A stretch of 34,347 nt of DNA from Coprosoma sp963632935 (lineage in GTDB: Bacteria > Bacillota_I > Bacilli_A > RF39 > UBA660). A model generated the notes under the pieces. It was not told the origin of the DNA. It worked only from the letters and a program-made list of their open reading frames with translations, and ran no database searches. Location: positions 1 to 34,347 of the forward strand of contig CAVGWA010000013.1 of assembly GCA_963632935.1 (NCBI GenBank). Reading direction: 5' to 3'. Position numbers and translations under genes: made by a program. The number at the start of each line of letters is the position of its first letter. Positions within the stretch are counted from its first letter, which is position 1. Of this stretch, positions 1-6,303 are shown one piece after another.

Positions 1-53
1 TAGTTGAATTGACTGGTCTTGATGAAGAAAAAGTATTAAGTCTAAAAATTTAA
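1..53 (+). CDS. 3' end of a gene cut by the window edge
   Basis: A reading frame is open from base 3 and encodes VELTGLDEEKVLSLKI before a TAA stop at 51-53. The ending resembles the C-terminal 'TGL..EEV..L' tail of Rpn-family PD-(D/E)XK nuclease/transposase proteins, which would fit the second Rpn-like fragment starting at 124. Sixteen residues cannot establish the family, so the assignment is an inference. Confidence 0.35.
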   Translation, partial: VELTGLDEEKVLSLKI

Positions 54-123
54 TATTTTTTTTGTTTTTTTAAAGGAATTTGATATATCCACGTCGTATA
101 TTAATGTATGAGGAGGTATAAAT

Positions 124-480
124 ATGATTGGTAATAAAATATTAATACCATCAACATTTGATCCAATATTTAAATCATTAGTTCAACACAATAAATTTAG
201 ACCATTACTTGCTTTAATAATAAATAAATGCACAGGTTTTCCTAGAGAATATGTATATGAAAATTTGACATTTATTAATGGCGAATTGCCAAAAGAAAAA
301 TATAAAGAAAAAGGTAAAATAACCGATGTCTTAGTAAATGTTGATGATAATATTATTAATATTGAATGTAATCAAAATATGATGGCTATTAAGAAAAATA
401 ATTTATATCATCATAAATTAGCGTATGAGCCATATTTTTTAAATGATAAAATTAATGATAATGCGATTTTTTTCAAATGA
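124..480 (+). pseudogene. Truncated Rpn/PD-(D/E)XK nuclease-family transposase, N-terminal part
   Basis: This 118-residue frame begins at an ATG preceded by a good site (GAGGAGG at 111-117). The N-terminus (PSTFDPIFKSLV) and the later TDVLVNVDD...IINIECNQ stretch, at about residues 66-83, match the start and the D...ExN/Q nuclease core of Rpn-family recombination-promoting nucleases. These proteins are typically near 250-300 residues. Here the frame stops soon after the 'YHHKLAYE' helix, and I could not follow homology in the other frames after 480, so it looks truncated. The surrounding IS fragments support decay. A short functional protein cannot be excluded. Confidence 0.55.
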
Positions 481-613
481 AAATGTAAATTGATCAAAAC
501 AAAATATTGTAATTGAATGAGTAAATTGACAAAGTATAGTGCTAAAATATGAATGATTAAATGTGCCATCTTACCCATTCGATAATAATAAATAATCTAC
601 GCCTTAGGTTTTG

Positions 614-1148
614 TTATTTAGTATTATCTTTATTGAATAGACTAGGTTTAAGTATAATATCTTTGGCTGGGATAAAATAGAAACCTAGTTTTTTTATATT
701 TTCTTCTCCAATTTTTTTCTTTTATTAAATTATAAGGTGTATAACCATTTAAATTTTCCCTTTTAGTATTGTTAATGGGATTCATCATTAAATAAATATC
801 TTCTTTAGTATACTTATCTAAATCTGTACCTTGTTCAATATATCTTCTTATATATTCATGTGTAACTTCGATACTTCCTTTTTGGTTGCTTCTTCTAGAA
901 TCACAGGAGAACACTTTAGTTTTTACAACATCTGGACCATTATCTTCAATTAAATCAGGCCTTTTAAATTCTTTACCATTATTCATTAATATCACTGGAA
1001 ATATTTTGTAAAATAATTCATATCCGAGTATTGCTTTAATTTCATTTATTTTGTCGGTAACTTCAGATATTGTTTGGCTTTTTAGTTTACAAGCTATCAT
1101 AAAATTAAAAGGAATAAAGTTTAAAGTGAGTAAAGCAGAGTCCCTTTA
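614..1148 (-). pseudogene. IS30-family transposase remnant, C-terminal half, frameshifted
   Basis: Read on the minus strand, the frame shows hallmarks of the IS30 DDE core: 'DSALLTLNF', 'VILMNNGKEF' (second Asp position replaced by Asn), 'KVFSCDSRRSNQKGSIE' with the catalytic Glu, and 'LMMNPINNTKRENLNGYTPYNL'. The N-terminal DNA-binding region is absent. Near 712-718 a run of seven A (minus strand) carries a frameshift: the frame before it ends in unrelated residues at 648, while the other frame continues with a normal IS30 ending (KPSLF) to a TAA at 614-616. Upstream coding sense can be followed to about 1148, where it abuts the ISL3 relic. The D-to-N change, frameshift and missing N-terminus mean it is inactive. 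Confidence 0.85.
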
Positions 1149-1157
1149 ATACCTTCA

Positions 1158-1443
1158 ATGGTATACAATTCTACATAATATTTTAAATGAAATGATAATA
1201 GCTGGTAAAACGATTGAAAATTGGCTTGAATATATTGTTAATTCATTTTTAGATGATAGATTTACTAATGGTTATACAGAAGGATTAAATAATAAAATTA
1301 AAGTAATAAAAAGAGTAGAATTTGGATATAAAAATTTAAATTTTTTTAGACTAAGATTATTATATATTTTAAAAGAAAAAATTAGTGGTAAATAAACAAC
1401 AAAATTTGAAAAGCATAAAAAATTAGGAATTCATTTTTTTAAA
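1158..1443 (+). pseudogene. ISL3 transposase relic with internal deletions
   Basis: From 1187 to 1443 this stretch is nearly identical to 11887-12136 inside the ISL3 element further on, including the end of the transposase and the noncoding tail. The C-terminal piece contains the 'NGYTEGLNNKIKVIKR' block with the catalytic Glu. Relative to the other copy it has Trp (TGG) where that copy has TGA, and three extra residues (RFT). Just upstream, ATGGTATACA at 1158-1167 and the 'TTTTAAATGAAATG' block at 1181-1194 match separate sites in the same transposase gene (about 11678 and 11740), so intervening pieces were deleted. No terminal repeats remain here. Confidence 0.85.
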
Positions 1444-1469
1444 TGCATATTATAAAGTGGTGAAAGTGT

Positions 1470-2450
1470 ATGAGAAAAAAATGTTTTGATAATAATTATG
1501 ATAATAATTATGAAAATATTAAAAAGATAATGGAAGGTAAGGGAAAATTATGTTATGTTCAAGGACCAACTGGTCCTAAAGGAGATATTGGACCTGCTGG
1601 TGAAAAAGGTGATGTTGGACCAACTGGACCTAGGGGTGAAAATGGTCCGGTTACTGTAGAAATTGGAAATACTGAAACGATTGACGCTGGTATGAATGCG
1701 GTTGTTATTAATAGGGGAACTAATAAGAATGTTTTATTAGATTTTAGAATTCCTAAAGGTTTAAAGGGAGATATTGGACCTGCTGGTGAAAAAGGTGATA
1801 TTGGGCCAAGGGGATTGCCAGGAGAAATTGGTAAATCAGAACATATTACAGTTGATGAGGTTTTTACTGTTGAATCTAGTGAGGATGCACAAGTATTGGA
1901 TGATTTTGAAAATTTGGTTCATCATTTAACTTTTTATATTCCTAAAGGAAATACAGGGCCAAGAGGAATTGCAGGTCCAGTCGGACCTACTGGGTTGGAA
2001 GGCCCAACAGGACCAACTGGTCCAAAAGGTGATTTTTCAAGTGCATATGCTATGAGGTTTTTAAATCAACAACAACAATTTCAAATACCACAGAATCAAG
2101 AGGTAGTTATTCCTTTTAATGAACAAGGCCCTGCTTTTAATGCTGAATATGTTACTAATGGAATTAAGGTTGGTGATACTGGTTTTTATTTGATTACTTA
2201 TTATTTAAGTGGTGCTCCTCAGGATGATTCTACTATAACGGTTAAAGTGGTGGCTAATGATGTAATTGTTGCTGGAAGTAATATTAGTGCTGAGTGGACA
2301 CAAGATTTTATTGGTAATGTTAGTAATTCTGTTATAGCAGCTTTAAAGAAAGATGAGGTGGTTAATTTAAAGGTTTCTGCTTTAAATGCTACAGCACTTT
2401 CATTTAATGGTAGTACAAATGTAACTTTAAGTATTAATAAAATTCATTAA
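1470..2450 (+). CDS. Collagen-like repeat protein with BclA-like C-terminal domain
   Basis: The 326-residue product starts at an ATG after GGTGAAAG. An Asn/Lys-rich head of about 25 residues is followed by three blocks of Gly-X-Y repeats (about residues 30-60, 97-118 and 161-187, rich in GPTGPKGD and GPAGEKGD triplets). Spacers with 'VLLDFRIPKG'- and 'LTFYIPKG'-type ends separate them, a layout seen in bacterial collagen-like surface or exosporium proteins. The last 140 residues look like a beta-rich, jelly-roll (BclA/C1q-like) trimerisation domain. No signal peptide, transmembrane segment or sorting motif is visible, so its route to the surface is unclear. GGA/GGT and CCA/CCT use in the triplets gives it a higher GC than its neighbours. 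Confidence 0.85.
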   Translation: MRKKCFDNNYDNNYENIKKIMEGKGKLCYVQGPTGPKGDIGPAGEKGDVGPTGPRGENGPVTVEIGNTETIDAGMNAVVINRGTNKNVLLDFRIPKGLKGDIGPAGEKGDIGPRGLPGEIGKSEHITVDEVFTVESSEDAQVLDDFENLVHHLTFYIPKGNTGPRGIAGPVGPTGLEGPTGPTGPKGDFSSAYAMRFLNQQQQFQIPQNQEVVIPFNEQGPAFNAEYVTNGIKVGDTGFYLITYYLSGAPQDDSTITVKVVANDVIVAGSNISAEWTQDFIGNVSNSVIAALKKDEVVNLKVSALNATALSFNGSTNVTLSINKIH

Positions 2451-2457
2451 AATTTAT

Positions 2458-2486
2458 TTTGTAAATATTAATAATTATGTTATAAT
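2458..2486 (+). promoter_or_regulatory. Promoter of rpsB-tsf
   Basis: An extended -10 element (TG at 2478-2479, then TATAAT at 2481-2486) lies 17 bp after a weak -35 (TTTGTA, 2458-2463). It starts the rpsB transcript with a leader of about 100 nt. Confidence 0.65.
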
Positions 2487-2522
2487 ATTCTTGGCTTTTT
2501 TAAATTACATGAATATGAATTT

Positions 2523-2551
2523 TTACTTCTAGTGCCAAATTGGTGAAGTAA
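2523..2551 (+). promoter_or_regulatory. Hairpin in the rpsB leader
   Basis: TTACTTC (2523-2529) pairs perfectly with GAAGTAA (2545-2551), and the enclosed CCA/TGG can extend it. Its position in the 5' leader of a ribosomal protein operon suggests a possible autoregulatory element, but I do not recognise a named S2 leader motif. Confidence 0.4.
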
Positions 2552-2593
2552 TTTTGAAATGTTCAGAGGAAATAACAAAAGGAGGAATGAATT

Positions 2594-3592
2594 ATGGCCG
2601 TTGTGTCTATGAGTTATTTATTAGAAGCTGGTGTACATTTTGGACACCAAACTAAAAGATGGAATCCTAAGATGAAGGAATACATTTTTACAGCTAGAGA
2701 TGATATTTATATTATCGATTTACAAAAAACTGCTAAAAAAATTGAAGAAGCTTATGCAGCTTTAAAAGAAATTGCTGCTAATGGTGGTAAAGTTTTATTT
2801 GTTGGAACAAGAAAACAAGCCCAAGAAGCTGTTAAAGAAGAAGCTTTAAGAAGTGATTCTTACTATGTAAATGAAAGATGGTTAGGTGGAACTTTAACTA
2901 ACTTTAAAACTATTAGAAGAAGAGTTAAGAGATTAGAACAAATTGAAAAAATGGAAAAAGATGGAACATTTGAATTACTTCCTAAAAAAGAGGTCGTTCA
3001 AATAAAAAAAGAATATGATAAATTGAATAAATTATTATGTGGTATTAGAGATATGTATAAATTACCACAAGCAATGTTTATCGTAGATCCATCTAAAGAA
3101 GAAATTGCTATTAGAGAAGCAAGAATATTAAATATTCCAGTATTTGGTATTGTTGATACTAATTGTGATCCTGATATGGTTGATTATGTAATACCTGGTA
3201 ATGATGATGCAATTAGAGCTGTTAAATTAATTACTGGTGTTATGGCTAATGCTATTGTTGAGGCTAATGGTGGTAAGGTAGTTGATTATGTATCTGAAGC
3301 TCGTAAAGATGAAAAGGGCGAAGATATAATGAAAAAAGCTTTAGAAACAGTTAAACGTAAAGAAGATAGAAGACCAAGATTTGATCGTCGTGATAAAAGA
3401 AATTTTAACAAATCATCTGAAAGAGTAGATAATCGTAATACAAAAGAGGAAATTAAATCTGAAACTAAAAAAGCCGTTAAAGAAGATTTAAGTTCTAAAA
3501 CTGTTGCTGAACTTCGTGATTTAGCAAAGTCTAAGGATGTTAAAGGATATTCTACAATGAAAAAAGCTGACTTAATTGAAGCTTTAAAATAA
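2594..3592 (+). CDS. rpsB: 30S ribosomal protein S2 with a SAP-like C-terminal extension
   Basis: S2 binds the small subunit between head and body and is needed for S1/initiation function. The first 235 or so residues are a full S2: 'LLEAGVHFGHQTKRWNPKM' near the start, 'FVGTRKQA', 'YVNERWLGGTLTNF', 'IVDTNCDPDMVDYVIPGNDDAI'. The usual length is about 230-260 residues, but this one has 332. Residues of about 235-297 form a charged Lys/Arg/Glu linker, and about 298-332 ('KTVAELRDLAKSKDVKG...KKADLIEAL') look like a SAP/Rho-N helix-extended-loop-helix nucleic-acid-binding motif. The start has AAAGGAGG eight bases upstream. It is followed by tsf after an intervening hairpin. Confidence 0.97.
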   Translation: MAVVSMSYLLEAGVHFGHQTKRWNPKMKEYIFTARDDIYIIDLQKTAKKIEEAYAALKEIAANGGKVLFVGTRKQAQEAVKEEALRSDSYYVNERWLGGTLTNFKTIRRRVKRLEQIEKMEKDGTFELLPKKEVVQIKKEYDKLNKLLCGIRDMYKLPQAMFIVDPSKEEIAIREARILNIPVFGIVDTNCDPDMVDYVIPGNDDAIRAVKLITGVMANAIVEANGGKVVDYVSEARKDEKGEDIMKKALETVKRKEDRRPRFDRRDKRNFNKSSERVDNRNTKEEIKSETKKAVKEDLSSKTVAELRDLAKSKDVKGYSTMKKADLIEALK

Positions 3593-3613
3593 AGGTGATT
3601 TAATCACCTTTTT
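3592..3613 (+). terminator. Terminator/attenuator between rpsB and tsf
   Basis: AAGGTGA (3592-3598) pairs with TCACCTT (3604-3610), followed by a T run. It overlaps the rpsB stop. Because tsf starts 22 bases later without an evident promoter, it probably tunes rather than blocks tsf transcription. Confidence 0.75.
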
Positions 3614-3634
3614 ATTATAAAAGGAGAGATATTT

Positions 3635-4504
3635 ATGGTAAGTGCAAGTCTAGTAAAAGATTTGAGAGAAAAAACTGGTGCTGGAATGCTTGATTGTAAA
3701 AAAGCATTAGAAGCTACTAATGGTAATATTGAAGAGGCTATTGATTGGCTTAGGGAAAAAGGTATTTCTAAAGCAGCTAAAAAAGCTGATAGAATAGCTG
3801 CTGAAGGTGTGGCTGCTATTTTAATTGATGGTAATGATGCTGTTATTTTAGAGATGAATTCTGAAACTGATTTTGTTGCTAAAAATGCTGAATTTCAAGA
3901 ACTTGTAAAAGTTTCATTAGAAACTATTATTAAAAGTGATGCTAATTCTTTAGAGGAAGTTTTAAATTTACCTTGTGAAGGTGGAAATCTTAATGATTTT
4001 ATTATTGCTAAAACTGCTAAAATTGGTGAAAAATTATCACTAAGAAGATTTGCTAAAGTAAGTAAAGGTGATAATGAAAGCTTTGGCGAATATATTCACA
4101 TGGGTGGTAAAATTGCTGTTTTAATTGTTACTGAAGGAACAGATGAGTTAGTAGCTAAGGATGTTGCTATGCATGCTGCTGCTATGAGACCAGCTTATGT
4201 AAGCGAAGAGGATGTTCCTAGTGAAGTAGTAGAAAAAGAAAAGACTGTTTTAAAAGAACAAGCTATGAATGAAGGAAAACCAGCTGAGATAGCTGAAAAA
4301 ATGGTTAATGGACGTGTTCAAAAGTTCTTTAAAGAAATTTGTTTAGAAGAACAACCATTTGTTAAAGATAGTGATGTTAATGTAAAAACTTATGTTAAAA
4401 ATAATGGTGGAAAAATTAAATCAATGTACCGTTTTGAAGTAGGCGAAGGAATGGAAAAGAAAGAAGAAAACTTTGCTGAAGAAGTAGCAAAACAAATGAA
4501 ATAA
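3635..4504 (+). CDS. tsf: Elongation factor Ts
   Basis: EF-Ts recycles EF-Tu by displacing GDP. The 289-residue product has the standard N-terminal UBA-like domain ('VKDLREKTGAGMLDCKKALEAT', residues 6-27; 'AIDWLREKGISKAAKKA') and the core signature 'NSETDFVAKNAEF' at about 75-87, then two EF-Tu-contacting subdomains. Length is normal for Bacillota. The start has AAAGGAG upstream and immediately follows rpsB, the classical rpsB-tsf pair. The short tail (EEVAKQMK) is unremarkable. Confidence 0.98.
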   Translation: MVSASLVKDLREKTGAGMLDCKKALEATNGNIEEAIDWLREKGISKAAKKADRIAAEGVAAILIDGNDAVILEMNSETDFVAKNAEFQELVKVSLETIIKSDANSLEEVLNLPCEGGNLNDFIIAKTAKIGEKLSLRRFAKVSKGDNESFGEYIHMGGKIAVLIVTEGTDELVAKDVAMHAAAMRPAYVSEEDVPSEVVEKEKTVLKEQAMNEGKPAEIAEKMVNGRVQKFFKEICLEEQPFVKDSDVNVKTYVKNNGGKIKSMYRFEVGEGMEKKEENFAEEVAKQMK

Positions 4505-4505
4505 T

Positions 4506-4532
4506 CATGTATGAAATCATACGTGGTTTTTT
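4506..4532 (+). terminator. Terminator after tsf
   Basis: CATGTATGA (4506-4514) pairs with TCATACGTG (4517-4525, one G-U pair) and is followed by GTTTTTT. It separates the ribosomal operon from the mraZ promoter. Confidence 0.8.
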
Positions 4533-4578
4533 AATTGTAAAATTTACATGAAATATACTTTATACGACAAAAAATCAC

Positions 4579-4607
4579 TTTACTTTTTTCAAGGTACATA
4601 GTAGAAT
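4579..4607 (+). promoter_or_regulatory. Promoter of the mraZ operon
   Basis: TTTACT (4579-4584) and TAGAAT (4602-4607) are 17 bp apart. Transcription would start within the first MraZ box. Confidence 0.6.
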
Positions 4608-4608
4608 G

Positions 4609-4643
4609 GTGGTATAAAGTGAAAATAAGTGGGGAAAAGTGGG
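4609..4643 (+). promoter_or_regulatory. MraZ operator: four GTG boxes at 10-bp spacing
   Basis: GTGGT (4609), GTGAA (4619), GTGGG (4629) and GTGGG (4639) are spaced exactly 10 bp, each separated by five A/T-rich bases. MraZ is known to bind tandem TGGG-type or AAAGTG-type repeats upstream of its own gene in several bacteria. The array runs from just after the -10 box to the ribosome binding site, so binding would block initiation. This also explains why the GTG at 4619 should not be taken as a start codon. Confidence 0.85.
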
Positions 4644-4651
4644 TGATTATT

Positions 4652-5077
4652 ATGTTCATGGGTGAATATCATCAAAAAATTGACGATAAAGGACGTTTAA
4701 CTATCCCTGCAAAAATTCGTGAAGAGGTTGGTAATGATTTTATTGTAACTAGAGGTTTAGATGGATGTTTATTTGTTTATCCAAAAATAACTTGGGAAGG
4801 AATAGTAAAAAAATATCAAGAGCTTCCAAATGTTAAAGATGCTAGAAATTTTATGCGTTTTTTCTTATCAGGTGCTATTAATTTAGACTTTGATAAACAA
4901 GGAAGAATTAATATATCTTCACCACTTGTTAATTATGCTAATTTAACTAAAAATTGTGTTGTTATTGGTGTTGGTGAACGAGTAGAAATTTGGAGTGAAG
5001 ATAGATGGAATGCCTTGCTTGAGGATAATGAAAATAGTTTTTCTCAAATGGCTGACAATTTATTTTCACAAAATTAG
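4652..5077 (+). CDS. mraZ: Transcriptional regulator MraZ
   Basis: MraZ is a ring-forming SpoVT/AbrB-fold DNA-binding protein that represses its own division/cell-wall operon. I place the start at the ATG at 4652, giving 141 residues and the family-typical opening 'MFMGEYHQKIDDKGRLTIPAKIREE'-like sequence (residues 1-20 shown in shorter form: MFMGEYHQKIDDKGRLTIPA). A longer frame begins at a GTG at 4619, but that GTG is one of the operator repeats. Two AbrB-like repeats are visible: DDKGRLTIPAKIR at about 11-23 and DKQGRINIS at about 79-87. The Arg residues of both repeats are kept. The next gene starts 10 bases after its stop. Confidence 0.96.
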   Translation: MFMGEYHQKIDDKGRLTIPAKIREEVGNDFIVTRGLDGCLFVYPKITWEGIVKKYQELPNVKDARNFMRFFLSGAINLDFDKQGRINISSPLVNYANLTKNCVVIGVGERVEIWSEDRWNALLEDNENSFSQMADNLFSQN

Positions 5078-5087
5078 GAGGATAGTT

Positions 5088-5990
5088 ATGCATGAAAGTG
5101 TTTTGCTAACAGAAAGTATTGATTATTTAAATTTAAAAGATAATAGTATAATTGTTGATTGTACTTTGGGTTATGCTGGACACAGTAGTTTAATACTTAA
5201 AAATATTAAAAATGGTTTTTTATATGCTTTTGATCAGGATGAAATTGCAATAAAAAATGCTTCAGAAAAATTAAAAAAGATAGGTTTAAATTATAAAATA
5301 ATAAATACTAATTTTGTAAATATAAAAGAAAATATAAATGAGAAGGTTGACGGTATTTTATTTGATTTAGGTGTATCTTCACCTCAATTAGATGAAGCTG
5401 AAAGGGGTTTTAGTTTTCATAAGGATGCACCTTTAGATATGAGAATGAATCAATCACAAAAGTTAAGTGCTAAAGATGTTGTAAATACATATTCATATGA
5501 AAAACTGGTAAAAATTTTAAGAGAATATGGTGAGGAAAAATATGCATCAAGTATAGCTAATGCAATTGAAAAACAAAGAAATATAAAACCAATTGAGACA
5601 ACATTAGAATTAGTAGAAATTATAAAAAATAATGTTCCTGAGAAATATAGAAATAATTCACATCCTGCTAGAAAAACTTTTCAAGCAATTAGGATTGAAG
5701 TTAATGATGAGTTAAATGTTTTTGAAAAAGCTTTAAAGGATTCTTTAGAATTACTTAATAAAAATGGAAGAATATGTGTTATTACTTTTCATTCATTAGA
5801 AGATAAGATTTGTAAAAAGATATTTAATGAGGTAAGTAGAGTTCCAAATGAGTTAAAAGATTTGCCAGTTATTCCATTGGAATATAGGCCAAAGTTTAAG
5901 TTGATTGCTAATTTAGCACCATCAAAAGAAGAGGTAGAAAAAAATCCACGATCTAGAAGTGCGAGACTTAGAGTAATAGAAAGGGTATGA
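5088..5990 (+). CDS. rsmH: 16S rRNA (cytosine(1402)-N(4))-methyltransferase
   Basis: RsmH methylates N4 of C1402 in the ribosomal P site using S-adenosylmethionine. The 300-residue product starts at the ATG at 5088, with AGGAGG eight bases upstream. The frame is open for 31 further codons upstream, but these overlap mraZ. Visible motifs are the SAM-binding 'DCTLGYAGHS' (about 24-33), 'GILFDLGVSSPQLDEAERGFSF', 'PLDMRMN' and 'HPARKTFQAIRIEVNDEL', with the usual 'ITFHSLED' strand near the C-terminus. Length and order within mraZ-rsmH-ftsL-PBP are canonical. Confidence 0.97.
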   Translation: MHESVLLTESIDYLNLKDNSIIVDCTLGYAGHSSLILKNIKNGFLYAFDQDEIAIKNASEKLKKIGLNYKIINTNFVNIKENINEKVDGILFDLGVSSPQLDEAERGFSFHKDAPLDMRMNQSQKLSAKDVVNTYSYEKLVKILREYGEEKYASSIANAIEKQRNIKPIETTLELVEIIKNNVPEKYRNNSHPARKTFQAIRIEVNDELNVFEKALKDSLELLNKNGRICVITFHSLEDKICKKIFNEVSRVPNELKDLPVIPLEYRPKFKLIANLAPSKEEVEKNPRSRSARLRVIERV

Positions 5991-5994
5991 TAAT

Positions 5995-6288
5995 ATGGCT
6001 AAAAAGAAAAATAAATCGAAAGTAACAAAAGGTGAAAAGCTTTTATATTTAACAGCTACATTATCGTTTCTTTTAACACTTGGGTTAAAAATATTTTTAG
6101 GTGCTATGGTTAGTGAATTAAAGATGAATATTGAAGAAATTAAATATAATGTAACAGCTCAACAAAAGAAAAATGAAAGTTTAACAATGAAGGTTAATGA
6201 GTTAACTTCATTTGAAAATGTTCAAAAAGTTGTCAAAGAAATGGGCTTAGCGTATAATAATGATAACATAATAGTAATTGACAAATAA
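5995..6288 (+). CDS. ftsL: FtsL-like septum protein
   Basis: This 97-residue protein has a Lys-rich cytoplasmic head (about 1-15), one transmembrane helix (about 17-38) and an extracellular coiled-coil-like segment (about 42-85). That is the FtsL/DivIC layout; FtsL joins DivIB and DivIC to activate the septal transpeptidase. Sequence conservation in this family is poor, so the call rests on size, topology and its place between rsmH and the penicillin-binding protein. It starts four bases after rsmH stops. Confidence 0.85.
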   Translation: MAKKKNKSKVTKGEKLLYLTATLSFLLTLGLKIFLGAMVSELKMNIEEIKYNVTAQQKKNESLTMKVNELTSFENVQKVVKEMGLAYNNDNIIVIDK

Positions 6289-6303
6289 TCTAGAGGTGAT
6301 TTT

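Noticed and set aside
4619..4651. GTG at 4619 as the mraZ start
   Set aside because: The GTG is one of the four 10-bp-spaced operator boxes, and starting at 4652 gives the family-typical N-terminus and length.
4995..5087. Longer N-terminus for rsmH
   Set aside because: The extra 31 codons overlap mraZ, and the AGGAGG site serves the ATG at 5088.
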